From assembly GCA_031254075.1 (NCBI GenBank), contig JAIRVD010000028.1:1-15890 (forward strand): a stretch of DNA of 15,890 nt. The letters run 5' to 3'. Made by a program: the position numbers and the translations under genes. Positions 1 through 7,576 of the stretch are shown here, piece by piece (the first letter of the stretch is position 1; each line of letters opens with the position of its first letter). Source of the DNA: Clostridiales bacterium (GTDB lineage: Bacteria > Bacillota > Clostridia > Lachnospirales > WQUN01). A model generated the notes under the pieces. It saw only the letters and a list, made by a program, of their open reading frames with translations, searched no databases and had not been told where the DNA came from.

Positions 1-1
1 A

Positions 2-886
2 AACCGCGCCGAATATGGTGCATATTTAATAAAAAATTTGGCAAAGGAAATAATGCCTCAGTTTGGAAGCGGTTTTGGAACTCGTCAATTATGGCGAGCG
101 CGTCAATTTTATTACACATATCCAATTGTGTCCGCACTGCGGACACAATTCAACTGGTATCAGTATAGGTTGTTAATCGCCATTGATGACGACAATAAAC
201 GTGAATATTACGAACTTGAAGCAATAAACAACGCATGGACGGGGCGCGAATTGGAACGACAGATAAATTCGTCTCTTTTTGAGCGGCTACTTTTAAGCAA
301 TGATAAAGAAGCCGTGCTTGCGGTTGCAAGAAAGCAGCGAATTCCCGAAAAACCTACAGAAATTATAAAAGACCCGATGTTTCTTGAATTTTTGGGATTG
401 AAGCGTCAGCCCGAATACTATGAAAAAGACCTTGAAGGTGCAATAATACAGCATTTACAGGAATTCTTGTTGGAACTCGGAAACGGATTTTCGTTTGTGG
501 CGCGGCAAAAACGGATTTTATTGGAAGATGATGAATTCTTTGCGGACTTGGTATTTTACAATCGTCTGCTTCGCTGTTTTGTTATAATTGAAATAAAAAC
601 ATATAAAATAACCCATGCCGATTTAGGACAGCTCCAGATGTATGTAAATTATTTTGACCGTGCGGAAAAGCTGCCGGACGAAAACCCAACCGTAGGTATA
701 CTGCTTTGCGCCGATAAAAATAATACGGTTGTTAAATATTCTTTGCCGGAAAAAAACAATATTCTTGCAAGCAAGTATCAGCTCTATTTACCGTCCGAGG
801 CGGAATTGATTACAGAAATCAAAGAGGTTATAGAAGAAATCGCTCAAGAAAATAAGGAGGAAACACAATGCATGAACAAGATTTAA
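2..886 (+). CDS. DUF1016/YhcG-family PD-(D/E)XK nuclease, 5' partial
   Basis: The frame is open from the first bases of the window, so the true start lies upstream. The TTG at 38 is not a credible start, because the 12 codons before it (NRAEYGAYLIKN) already match the conserved N-terminal DUF1016 domain. That domain continues through TRQLWRARQFY and the FNWYQYRLLIAI segment, followed by the ELERQINSSLFERLLLS helix. The C-terminal half holds a PD-(D/E)XK nuclease core: Asp in FFADLVFYN (codon at 545), then E-I-K in FVIIEIKTYK (Glu at 590, Lys at 596), then the conserved HADLGQLQMYVNYFDR. All three catalytic residues are present. The family is often found near restriction or other mobile/defence genes; its exact substrate is not settled. 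The last 19 bases overlap thrS, whose ribosome binding site lies inside this gene. Family assignment is firm; biological role is not. Confidence 0.88.
   Translation, partial: NRAEYGAYLIKNLAKEIMPQFGSGFGTRQLWRARQFYYTYPIVSALRTQFNWYQYRLLIAIDDDNKREYYELEAINNAWTGRELERQINSSLFERLLLSNDKEAVLAVARKQRIPEKPTEIIKDPMFLEFLGLKRQPEYYEKDLEGAIIQHLQEFLLELGNGFSFVARQKRILLEDDEFFADLVFYNRLLRCFVIIEIKTYKITHADLGQLQMYVNYFDRAEKLPDENPTVGILLCADKNNTVVKYSLPEKNNILASKYQLYLPSEAELITEIKEVIEEIAQENKEETQCMNKI
854..860 (+). promoter_or_regulatory. Ribosome binding site that fixes the thrS start
   Basis: AAGGAGG ends seven bases before the ATG at 868 and lies inside the upstream nuclease gene. It supports initiation at this ATG and therefore a short ThrRS with no N-terminal TGS domain. 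Confidence 0.85.
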
Positions 887-2577
887 GCACATTACGGCAT
901 ACAGCGGCGCATATTTTGGCGCAGGCGGTGAAGCGGTTATTTCCGAAAACGAAGCTGGCGATAGGACCGTCGATTGCGGACGGGTTTTATTATGATTTCG
1001 AAACGGAAACGCCGTTTACGCCGCAGGACGTTGAAGCAATTGAAAAGGAAATGAAGAAAATCGTCAAGCAGAATTTGGTGATTGAGCAGTTCACGATGAG
1101 CCGCGACGAAGCGTTTGCGTATGCGGACGAGCAGAACGAGCCGTACAAACGCGAGCTGCTTGAAGGCTTGATAGAAGAAGCGTCGTTTTATAAGCAAGGT
1201 GAATTCACCGACCTCTGCGCGGGACCGCATATGCCGAAAACGGGTGCGGTAAAGGCGTTTAAGCTGCAATCGGTAGCGGGTGCGTATTGGCGCGGCGATG
1301 AAAAAAACACAATGCTTTCGCGAATTTACGGAACGGCGTTTTTTTCGAAGGACGAGCTTGCGGCTCACTTGGAACGAATCGAAGAAGCGAAAAAGCGCGA
1401 CCATCGCAAAATCGGCAAGGAAATGAAATTATTTGCGTTTATGGAAGAAGGACCGGGTTTTCCGTTTTATTTACCGAAGGGTTTAATTATAAAAAATAAA
1501 TTAATCGAATACTGGCGCAAGATTCACAATAAATACGGTTATCAAGAAATTTCGACGCCGATAATGTTAAACGGCGATTTATGGAAGCGTTCCGGTCATT
1601 ATGAAAAATATCGCGACGATATGTACGGCGTTTCGATTGACGAGTTGGAATATTTTATCAAGCCGATGAACTGCCCCGGCGGAATGCTTTTGTACAATTT
1701 GGACTTGCATTCTTACAAAGAGTTTCCTTTGCGAATGGCAGAACTCGGAATAATTCACCGCGCGGAAAAATCGGGTACGTTGCACGGGCTTGCGCGCGCA
1801 CGGCTTTTCACACAGGACGACGCACATATTTACATGACAATCGACCAGTTGAAGGACGAAATCAAAGGTGTAATAAAATTATATGAAGAAGTTTACGCAG
1901 CGTTCGGGCTGAAGGATTTTAAATACGGGCTTTCGACGAAACCGGAAACTCGCATCGGCACGGACGAAGAATGGGAACTCGCAACGAATTATCTTCGCGA
2001 GGCTTTAGACGAATTACAGCGTCCGTACATTGTGAACGAGGGCGACGGCGCGTTTTACGGTCCTAAAATTGATTTTCATATACAAGACAGCATGGGGCGC
2101 AGTTTCCAATGCGGGACGATTCAATGCGATATGCAAATGCCCGAGCGCTTCGACCTAACCTATGTCGGCGCGGACGGCGCGAAACATCGCCCTGTTATGA
2201 TTCATCGCGCGTGCTTCGGCAGCATCGAACGCTTTATCGCAATTCTCACCGAACACTGCGCGGGTTGGTTTCCGTTTTGGCTTACGCCCGTGCAAATTAT
2301 CGTAATTCCGATTGCCGAACGCCATCACGAAGCCGCGCAAAAAGTTCTTGACGAACTAAATGCCGCCGACTTCCGCGCCGAATGCGATACTCGAAACGAA
2401 AAAATGGGCTTTAAAATTCGTGAAGCACAGCTCTCGCGTATTCCGATAATGCTAATCATCGGCGACAAGGAAGCCGAAGAAAACAAAGTCGCGGTGCGCA
2501 GCCGCGAAAACGGCGACGAAGGCGCACAGGATTTAACCGCGTTAATCGCAAAATGGAAAGCGGAGTCGCCGCTATGA
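868..2577 (+). CDS. thrS: Threonine--tRNA ligase lacking the TGS domain
   Basis: Class II aminoacyl-tRNA synthetase that charges tRNA-Thr in the cytoplasm; 569 residues. It starts directly at the N2 editing domain: HxxxH is H11/H15 and the second editing motif is C117-x3-H121, so hydrolysis of Ser-tRNA should be retained. The catalytic core (about 190-470) has MNCPG with zinc ligand C269, the motif 2 stretch around R298 (IIHRAEKSGTLHG), second ligand H320 (QDDAH) and third ligand H446 before motif 3 GSIERF. The anticodon-binding domain occupies about 474-565. Canonical bacterial ThrRS is near 640 residues and begins with a TGS domain of about 60 residues; here it is absent, and the DNA upstream codes for the nuclease, so it was not missed. 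Short ThrRS forms occur in some clostridia and mycoplasmas, as far as I recall. No T-box leader fits between the genes. The stop overlaps the rsmF start (ATGA). Confidence 0.97.
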   Translation: MHEQDLSTLRHTAAHILAQAVKRLFPKTKLAIGPSIADGFYYDFETETPFTPQDVEAIEKEMKKIVKQNLVIEQFTMSRDEAFAYADEQNEPYKRELLEGLIEEASFYKQGEFTDLCAGPHMPKTGAVKAFKLQSVAGAYWRGDEKNTMLSRIYGTAFFSKDELAAHLERIEEAKKRDHRKIGKEMKLFAFMEEGPGFPFYLPKGLIIKNKLIEYWRKIHNKYGYQEISTPIMLNGDLWKRSGHYEKYRDDMYGVSIDELEYFIKPMNCPGGMLLYNLDLHSYKEFPLRMAELGIIHRAEKSGTLHGLARARLFTQDDAHIYMTIDQLKDEIKGVIKLYEEVYAAFGLKDFKYGLSTKPETRIGTDEEWELATNYLREALDELQRPYIVNEGDGAFYGPKIDFHIQDSMGRSFQCGTIQCDMQMPERFDLTYVGADGAKHRPVMIHRACFGSIERFIAILTEHCAGWFPFWLTPVQIIVIPIAERHHEAAQKVLDELNAADFRAECDTRNEKMGFKIREAQLSRIPIMLIIGDKEAEENKVAVRSRENGDEGAQDLTALIAKWKAESPL

Positions 2578-3911
2578 TTTCTCTGCCGGAAAATTTTTTA
2601 AATCGCATAAAAGAAATTCTTGATGAACAAGAGTTTCTTTTATTTTTAAATTCTTATGAGAAGGAATCGTTGCGCGGGATTCGTTATAATTTGCTGAAGG
2701 CAGAGGGGTCGGGTCAAGCCCGCAATGACGGTTTCCAAAGGGTGCCGTGGTGCAAAACGGGATTTGTTTATTCGAATGACGAGCGACCCGCGAAAAGCAT
2801 CGAATATCATGCGGGATTATTTTATATTCAGGAGCCGAGCGCGATGTGTCCCGCAGAAGTGCTTGGCGCAGAACCGGGGATGCACGTTTTGGATTTATGT
2901 GCCGCGCCGGGCGGAAAATCCGTGCAGATTGCGGGGCATTTGCAGGGCAAGGGTTTACTTGTATCAAACGACGCAAGCGCGACGCGAAGCCGCGCGCTTG
3001 TAAAAAATTTGGAACGCGCGGGCGTAACGAACGCAGTAGTCTTAACCGAGCAGCCGCGAAGAATCGCGGAACGTTTCCCTGCGTTTTTCGACAGAATTTT
3101 GGTGGACGCGCCGTGTTCGGGCGAGGGAATGTTTCGGCGCGACGCGGATTCGCTGAAAGCATATACCGCAAACAAACCCGAAGCCTGCGCGGCGATGCAG
3201 GCGGAAATTCTTCGCTACGCGGCGCGGATGTTAAAACCCGGCGGACGAATCGTTTACTCAACCTGCACATTCAACACAATCGAAAACGAAGAAACAATAA
3301 AAAATTTTATGAAAATTCACCCGTTTTTTAAAATTATTGAAATCGACCATGCCGCGCTCGGCGTTGCGCCGGGTCTTTGCGATTTACCGCAAACCGCAAG
3401 AATTTGGCCGCATTTGCACGCGGGCGAAGGGCATTTTATTGCAATGCTGGAAAAAGACGTCGGCGGAAATTGGAGAAAAGAATCTTTGGCCGCCGAAACT
3501 CCGCCGCCAAAAGAATTCAAAAAATTTTGCGACGAATTTTTGGATATGGATTTGCAAGGTCATTTTGACAAGCACGGAATCAATCTTTATTTGCAATCGG
3601 TTCCGATGGATTTGCGCGGCTTGCGCGTTGCGCGAAGCGGTTTGAACTTGGGTGAATGCAAAAACGAACGCTTCGTTCCCGGTCACGCGCTTGCGATGGG
3701 GCTACGCAAAGAACACACGCGTTATTCCGTCGAGCTTTCTTCCGAAGACGCGGATAAATATTTGCGCGGCGAATCGTTATTCTGCGAAAAAGAATTCTCG
3801 CACATAAAACCATGGATTTTAATTTGCCACGAAAATCTTCCGCTCGGTTGGGCGCGATTGGTTGACGGTCGTTTAAAAAATAATTTGCCCGTAGGTTGGG
3901 CTATAAATTAG
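2574..3911 (+). CDS. rsmF: RsmF-type rRNA cytosine-C5 methyltransferase
   Basis: SAM-dependent methyltransferase of the NOL1/NOP2/Sun (RsmB/RsmF) family, expected to make m5C in 16S rRNA. I start it at ATG 2574, which overlaps the thrS stop as ATGA and has AGCGGAG (2559-2565) at good spacing, rather than the in-frame ATG 2553 inside thrS. The 445-residue product has the RsmF N-terminal fold, SAM-binding DLCAAPGGK (107-115), motif IV DAPCSGEGMF with C181, and motif VI YSTCTF with the catalytic C231. The C-terminal part (about 290-445) resembles the RsmF extra domain plus the PUA-like tail (HIKPWILICHENLPLGWAR). Residues 43-55 are encoded by what looks like a dispersed repeat (see the entry at 2713) and replace the usual linker before VPWC. 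The specific cytosine target cannot be read from sequence. Confidence 0.92.
   Translation: MISLPENFLNRIKEILDEQEFLLFLNSYEKESLRGIRYNLLKAEGSGQARNDGFQRVPWCKTGFVYSNDERPAKSIEYHAGLFYIQEPSAMCPAEVLGAEPGMHVLDLCAAPGGKSVQIAGHLQGKGLLVSNDASATRSRALVKNLERAGVTNAVVLTEQPRRIAERFPAFFDRILVDAPCSGEGMFRRDADSLKAYTANKPEACAAMQAEILRYAARMLKPGGRIVYSTCTFNTIENEETIKNFMKIHPFFKIIEIDHAALGVAPGLCDLPQTARIWPHLHAGEGHFIAMLEKDVGGNWRKESLAAETPPPKEFKKFCDEFLDMDLQGHFDKHGINLYLQSVPMDLRGLRVARSGLNLGECKNERFVPGHALAMGLRKEHTRYSVELSSEDADKYLRGESLFCEKEFSHIKPWILICHENLPLGWARLVDGRLKNNLPVGWAIN
2713..2736 (+). repeat. Copy 1 of a short dispersed repeat, inside rsmF
   Basis: GTCAAGCCCGCAATGACG followed by GTTTCC. The same string, with 15 of 18 bases identical in its core plus a shared GTTTC end, recurs at 4354-4378. 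The core resembles the widespread bacterial CGTCATTGCGGGCTTGACCC type of repeat. Here it stays in frame and encodes part of a surface linker (GQARNDGF) between conserved blocks of the methyltransferase. Confidence 0.5.
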
Positions 3912-3967
3912 GAATATTTCCCACTTTTTTGCGTATAGTTTACAAACTCAAAAAAGGGGAAATTTAA

Positions 3968-4345
3968 ATGGCAATTACTAAAAACCAAATTAAACACCTG
4001 ACTATCGGAGTTTGCATGGCATATGCCATTACGGCGATTGTTTTTCTCGGTTATGCAATGCTGATTACTTACACGAATGTAAGCGAGCGCAGTCTGCCGA
4101 CGGTTGTTGCGGTTTCGACGGTGCTTTCGGTGATGATTGCGGGCTTTGACGCCGCGCGCGGCGCGGAAACACGCGGCTGGGCTTGGGGCATGATTGCCGG
4201 CTTGGTTTATGTACTTATTATGGCGGCGATAATGATTGTTGTATTGCCGACGTTTTCCGTTGACATGCGCACCGCAATGGTTTGCGTGCTCGGCGTCGCA
4301 GGCGGCGGGCTTGGCGGAATACTGGGCATCAACATGAAAAAATAA
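3968..4345 (+). CDS. TIGR04086 family (DUF3792) membrane protein
   Basis: A 125-residue integral membrane protein with four predicted hydrophobic helices at about 10-33, 43-63, 72-95 and 102-121, and a Gly-rich last helix (GVAGGGLGGILG). Length and pattern fit the TIGR04086 family, common in spore-forming Firmicutes and of unknown function. The ATG at 3968 follows AAGGGGA (3954-3960) with a seven-base gap. It lies 56 bases after rsmF and 46 bases before uppP, all on the same strand. A palindrome AGTTTACAAACT (3937-3948) sits just upstream, but no convincing promoter with both boxes is visible. The family call rests on overall pattern rather than on a catalytic motif. Confidence 0.75.
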   Translation: MAITKNQIKHLTIGVCMAYAITAIVFLGYAMLITYTNVSERSLPTVVAVSTVLSVMIAGFDAARGAETRGWAWGMIAGLVYVLIMAAIMIVVLPTFSVDMRTAMVCVLGVAGGGLGGILGINMKK

Positions 4346-4347
4346 AC

Positions 4348-4378
4348 GAAACCGTCAAGCCTGCGGTGACGTGGTTTC
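4348..4378 (+). repeat. Intergenic hairpin containing copy 2 of the dispersed repeat
   Basis: GAAACC (4348-4353) pairs with GGTTTC (4373-4378), and inside it GTCA (4354-4357) pairs with TGAC (4367-4370), with a two-base bulge. The inner part is the copy-2 sequence of the repeat also found in rsmF. The hairpin ends just before the uppP ribosome binding site (AGGAG, 4381-4385), so it could affect uppP translation or mRNA processing. Only TT follows the stem, so it is a poor terminator. Confidence 0.55.
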
Positions 4379-4391
4379 TTAGGAGCGACAT

Positions 4392-5183
4392 ATGGACATT
4401 TTACAGGCGATTTTCCTCGGAATCGTCCAAGGAATTGCGGAATTTCTTCCCGTAAGTTCTTCGGGGCATTTGGTGGTTTTGCAACGCGTTTTCGGAATGG
4501 AAGAACCCGCGCTTACATTTGACATCGTTCTTCATGTAGGAACGCTTGTCGCGATTATCATTGTATTTTGGAAAGACATTTTCGAAATAATCAAAAAACC
4601 GTTTTCGAAAATGACGTACTTATTAATCGTCGGAACTCTGCCAGTGGTTTTTGCCGGCTTCTTCCTTCGCGACGTAATCGAATATCTGCAAACCGGAATC
4701 TGGCTTGCCGCGGCGTTCACACTGACGGGATTTTTGCTGCTGTTTGCAGACCGCTTCGCTGAAGGGAAAAAATCCGAAGAAGATATCACGTATAAAGACG
4801 CCCTCATCATCGGATGCTTGCAAGCACTCGCGCTTCCACCCGGAATTTCACGCTCGGGCATGACAATCACGGGCGCACTCTCGCGCGGAATCAATCGCGA
4901 AGCCGCCGCGAAATTTTCATTCATGCTCGCAATAATCGCAATCGCCGGCGCGGGTACGCTTGAAGCCTTCACGCTGATTCGCGAACCCTCGGAAAGTTCC
5001 GCCGCAGTCGGCGTCGTGCCGATGCTCATCGGCTTCGTTGTTTCCGCCGCAGTCGGCTACGCTTCAATTAAACTTATGCTCAAACTCATCAAAGCCGCAA
5101 AACTTCGATATTTTTCATACTATGTGTGGGCTTTGGCGGCGTTGATTCTGTTGGATTATTTAATAATAGGTAAATTCTTCTAG
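4392..5183 (+). CDS. uppP: Undecaprenyl-diphosphatase (BacA/UppP)
   Basis: Integral membrane phosphatase that removes a phosphate from undecaprenyl pyrophosphate to recycle the lipid carrier for peptidoglycan and wall polymers; the family also confers bacitracin resistance. 263 residues, the usual length. The first signature is Q13-G-I-A-E17 in VQGIAEFLPVSSSGHL, with H26; the second is P150-G-I-S-R-S-G-M-T158, containing the catalytic arginine R154. At least seven hydrophobic segments follow the expected BacA topology, ending in a C-terminal membrane helix. AGGAG lies seven bases before the ATG. The stop TAG is followed after ten bases by the ylmC/ymxH start, so the two are very likely cotranscribed. 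Confidence 0.97.
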   Translation: MDILQAIFLGIVQGIAEFLPVSSSGHLVVLQRVFGMEEPALTFDIVLHVGTLVAIIIVFWKDIFEIIKKPFSKMTYLLIVGTLPVVFAGFFLRDVIEYLQTGIWLAAAFTLTGFLLLFADRFAEGKKSEEDITYKDALIIGCLQALALPPGISRSGMTITGALSRGINREAAAKFSFMLAIIAIAGAGTLEAFTLIREPSESSAAVGVVPMLIGFVVSAAVGYASIKLMLKLIKAAKLRYFSYYVWALAALILLDYLIIGKFF

Positions 5184-5193
5184 GGGGAAAATC

Positions 5194-5454
5194 ATGCCCA
5201 GAATGTATGACTTGCGCCAAAAAGAAATCGTAAACATCAAAGACGGTGCGCGTTACGGCTTCGTAAGCGACCTCGAACTTGATATCGTAAAAGGAAAAAT
5301 AACCGCCCTCATCGTCCCCGGTCCGGGCCGCGTTTTCGGCGTCTTCGGCCGCGACCAAGAATACCGCATACCTTGGGACAAAATAAATAAAATCGGCGAC
5401 GATATTATTTTGGTAGACTGCGTCACCGACAGTGTTTTGGTGAATGATATTTAA
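5194..5454 (+). CDS. YlmC/YmxH family sporulation protein (PRC-barrel)
   Basis: 86-residue soluble protein matching the YlmC/YmxH family: a single PRC-barrel beta domain with the start RMYDLRQKEIVNIKDGARYG, the VSDLELDIVKGKITALIVPG strand pair, and RIPWDKINKIGDDIILVD. The family is conserved in endospore formers and linked to sporulation, but its molecular role is unknown. TAGGGGGAAA ends just before the ATG at 5194 and supplies the ribosome binding site, overlapping the uppP stop. It is the last gene of the rightward block and is followed at once by a strong terminator. Confidence 0.9.
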   Translation: MPRMYDLRQKEIVNIKDGARYGFVSDLELDIVKGKITALIVPGPGRVFGVFGRDQEYRIPWDKINKIGDDIILVDCVTDSVLVNDI

Positions 5455-5456
5455 CG

Positions 5457-5490
5457 AAAAAGGGTTGTTCAACACGTGAACAGCCTTTTT
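5457..5490 (+). terminator. Rho-independent terminator after ylmC/ymxH
   Basis: The arms are 5457-5471 (AAAAAGGGTTGTTCA) and 5477-5490 (TGAACAGCCTTTTT), with a five-base loop, one bulged G and one G-U pair, ending in a T5 run. It begins three bases after the stop codon. Confidence 0.85.
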
Positions 5491-5522
5491 AGTGTTATAT
5501 ATTGCTTTCCACGGCTGTGAGC

Positions 5523-5565
5523 AAAAAACACAGGAGGGACAGACGATTTAATCAGTCTGCCCCTC
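5523..5565 (-). terminator. Rho-independent terminator of the ABC export operon
   Basis: The stem is GAGGG (5534-5538) and CAGACGAT (5540-5547) against ATC-a-GTCTG (5551-5559) and CCCTC (5561-5565). Read leftwards, it is followed by a run of six T (the A run at 5523-5528). It lies 23 bases past the permease stop, back to back with the rightward terminator. Confidence 0.75.
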
Positions 5566-5588
5566 TATATGGCGATGTTTTTATAAAA

Positions 5589-6881
5589 TTACTCGTAACG
5601 CAGTGCTTCAATCGGGTCGAGTTTGGCGGCTTTGTTTGCGGGGTAAAGACCGAAAAATACGCCTATTGCCATGGAGAACAGCATACTTCCGATGATGACA
5701 AAGGGTGAGACGACGAGGCGAACGTCGAAAAGACTTGTGGCGATTGCGCCGAATATGACGCCGAGAATCATGCCGATGATTCCGCCGATTAGGGTGACGA
5801 TTAAGGCCTCGACGACGAACTGGATGCGGATGTGGAAATTTTTAGCGCCGAGAGCTTTTCGTGTACCGATTTCGCGCGTTCGTTCGGTGACGGAGACGAG
5901 CATGATGTTCATTACTCCGATGCCGCCGACTACGAGGGAGATGCCTGCTATTACGGCTATGGCGAAGGAGATTTGACCGAGGGTGGAGGTAATTGTATCG
6001 AGGATTGAGGACATGTTCATGACGGAGGCTTGGAAGAATTCATTTGTTGCGTAAACGCCCGCGAGGTAGTTTTCGAGTGATGTTGTAAGTGCGCGAATGT
6101 CTGTGTTTGCCGCGCCGATTACGGAGATATTCGAATGATTTTTTTCCATAATGCCGACCATTGCGGTGGAAAGCGGAATGTAGAGGTCGGTTGGGGTTTC
6201 TTCGGCGGACATCATTGAAAAGGAGCTTTGTTCGTATTTGTATACGCCGATGATGGTGTAGATTTCGATTGTGGTGGGGCGATAGACTCGCACCTGTTGA
6301 CCGATTGGGTCAACCCCGAAGCCGAACATCGTGTCTGTAAGCTTGTCGGAAACGACCGCGACTTGCTCCATTTCGTCTTCGTCGGAGATTAGACGACCGT
6401 GTAATAATTCAACGGAATTTTCAAGAAAATAATCCACGTTTACGCCGTAGACATTTACATTGGAAGAAAGCGCAAGGTCGCGTGCTTCCGCGCTTCCGAG
6501 CGAATGGCTTAACGAAACGCCGGCAACTTGGCTGCCGAAATGCGCGCGAAGGTCGGCAATCATTTCGTCGGAAATTAAATCCTTTGATTCAGTTTGCCTG
6601 CCCGAGCGCGAACCGCGCGTCATCATCATTCCGCCGCCGCCGGGGCCGCCCATCATCATCATGCCGCCCTGCTGTGTGCTTCTTTCTTGGACAAATACAC
6701 GAATCGTGTTTCCGCCGAGTCCTGAGAGTCCGTCTTCTACGGACGCGGAAAGCGCGTCGCCGATTATTACGATTGTGATAATCGACGCGATTCCGATAAT
6801 GATGCCGAGCATTGTGAGCAGCGAACGCATTTTATTTGAAAGAAGCGACGATAATGCCAATAACAGATTTTCCCAAGCCAT
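5589..6881 (-). CDS. MacB/FtsX-type ABC transporter permease with Met/Gly-rich insert
   Basis: 430-residue permease of the MacB type (MacB periplasmic core plus FtsX domain) without a fused ATPase. The first membrane helix is at about 20-42, then a large extracytoplasmic domain to about 300, then three C-terminal helices (about 305-330, 350-378, 390-415). Characteristic FtsX-region motifs are [28 protein letters not shown] and the end [19 protein letters not shown]. Residues 72-90 are an unusual low-complexity insert containing [11 protein letters not shown] and MMM, at the start of the extracytoplasmic domain. Its ATG overlaps the ATPase stop as TAATG, implying coupled translation. MacB-type transporters pass force to an extracytoplasmic adaptor to export peptides, drugs, lipids or toxins rather than moving substrate through the membrane channel; the substrate here is unknown. 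Confidence 0.93.
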   Translation of the reverse strand: MAWENLLLALSSLLSNKMRSLLTMLGIIIGIASIITIVIIGDALSASVEDGLSGLGGNTIRVFVQERSTQQGGMMMMGGPGGGGMMMTRGSRSGRQTESKDLISDEMIADLRAHFGSQVAGVSLSHSLGSAEARDLALSSNVNVYGVNVDYFLENSVELLHGRLISDEDEMEQVAVVSDKLTDTMFGFGVDPIGQQVRVYRPTTIEIYTIIGVYKYEQSSFSMMSAEETPTDLYIPLSTAMVGIMEKNHSNISVIGAANTDIRALTTSLENYLAGVYATNEFFQASVMNMSSILDTITSTLGQISFAIAVIAGISLVVGGIGVMNIMLVSVTERTREIGTRKALGAKNFHIRIQFVVEALIVTLIGGIIGMILGVIFGAIATSLFDVRLVVSPFVIIGSMLFSMAIGVFFGLYPANKAAKLDPIEALRYE

Positions 6882-7576
6882 TACGCCGACATCCTCTCGT
6901 TTAGAGAATCCGAAATTATTTCGCCGTCTCTTAATGTGATAATGCGATTGGTTTGTTTTGCGATTTCTTCGTTGTGAGTAATTATAATTACAGTCTTACC
7001 TTGTTCGCGATTTATTTTTTTGAAAATATCAATTACAAGATTGCCTGTTTTTGTGTCCAATGCGCCCGTCGGTTCGTCCGCTAAAATTATCGACGGGTTG
7101 TTTGCAAGCGACCGCGCTATTGCTACGCGCTGTTTCTGTCCACCGGAAAGCTCGTTCGGCATATGGAGCATTCTGTCGTCCATTTCCACCATTTTGAGCA
7201 GTTCCTTAGCTTTTTCGCTGCGTTTCCGCTTCGAATCACCCCTGTAAAACAAAGGCAATTCTACATTGGAAAGCGCGGTCGTCCGCGGAATTAAATTGAA
7301 AGTTTGAAAAACGAATCCTATTTTTTGATTGCGAATCGCCGATAATTGATTGTCGCGCATTCCCGAAACATCTACGCCGTCAAGTACATAACTGCCTTCT
7401 GTCGGGCTGTCAAGCGCGCCCATAATATTCATCAGCGTCGATTTTCCCGAGCCGGATTGTCCGACAATCGAAACCAACTCGCCTTCGCTGATGGTTAAAT
7501 TCAACCCTTTGAGAACGGTCAGCTCGTTCGGTTCGCCGATAAAATATTTTTTTACGATATCATTCAGCTCAAGCAT
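6881..7576 (-). CDS. ABC transporter ATP-binding protein (MacB/LolD type)
   Basis: 231-residue nucleotide-binding subunit that powers the adjacent permease from the cytoplasmic side. Walker A is G39-QSGSGKST47, the Q-loop glutamine is Q91, the signature is LSGGQ (143-147), Walker B is ILADEP (164-169) with catalytic E168, the D-loop is GALD, and the switch histidine is H201. Length and the DEPTGALD stretch are typical of the LolD/MacB branch. It is linked on both sides by one-base TAATG overlaps (7576 and 6881), so adaptor, ATPase and permease should be made in fixed ratio. No residue needed for ATP hydrolysis is missing. Confidence 0.97.
   Translation of the reverse strand: MLELNDIVKKYFIGEPNELTVLKGLNLTISEGELVSIVGQSGSGKSTLMNIMGALDSPTEGSYVLDGVDVSGMRDNQLSAIRNQKIGFVFQTFNLIPRTTALSNVELPLFYRGDSKRKRSEKAKELLKMVEMDDRMLHMPNELSGGQKQRVAIARSLANNPSIILADEPTGALDTKTGNLVIDIFKKINREQGKTVIIITHNEEIAKQTNRIITLRDGEIISDSLNERMSA

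Noticed and set aside
2553..2573. Earlier start for rsmF at ATG 2553
   Set aside because: It lies inside the end of thrS; the ATGA overlap at 2574 with AGCGGAG upstream gives a normal family N-terminus.
2572..3270. Leftward 232-residue open frame opposite rsmF
   Set aside because: Arg/Pro-rich translation with no family resemblance, wholly antisense to a well-supported methyltransferase.
4348..4378. Rho-independent terminator between the TIGR04086 gene and uppP
   Set aside because: The stem is bulged and followed only by TT, then directly by the uppP ribosome binding site.
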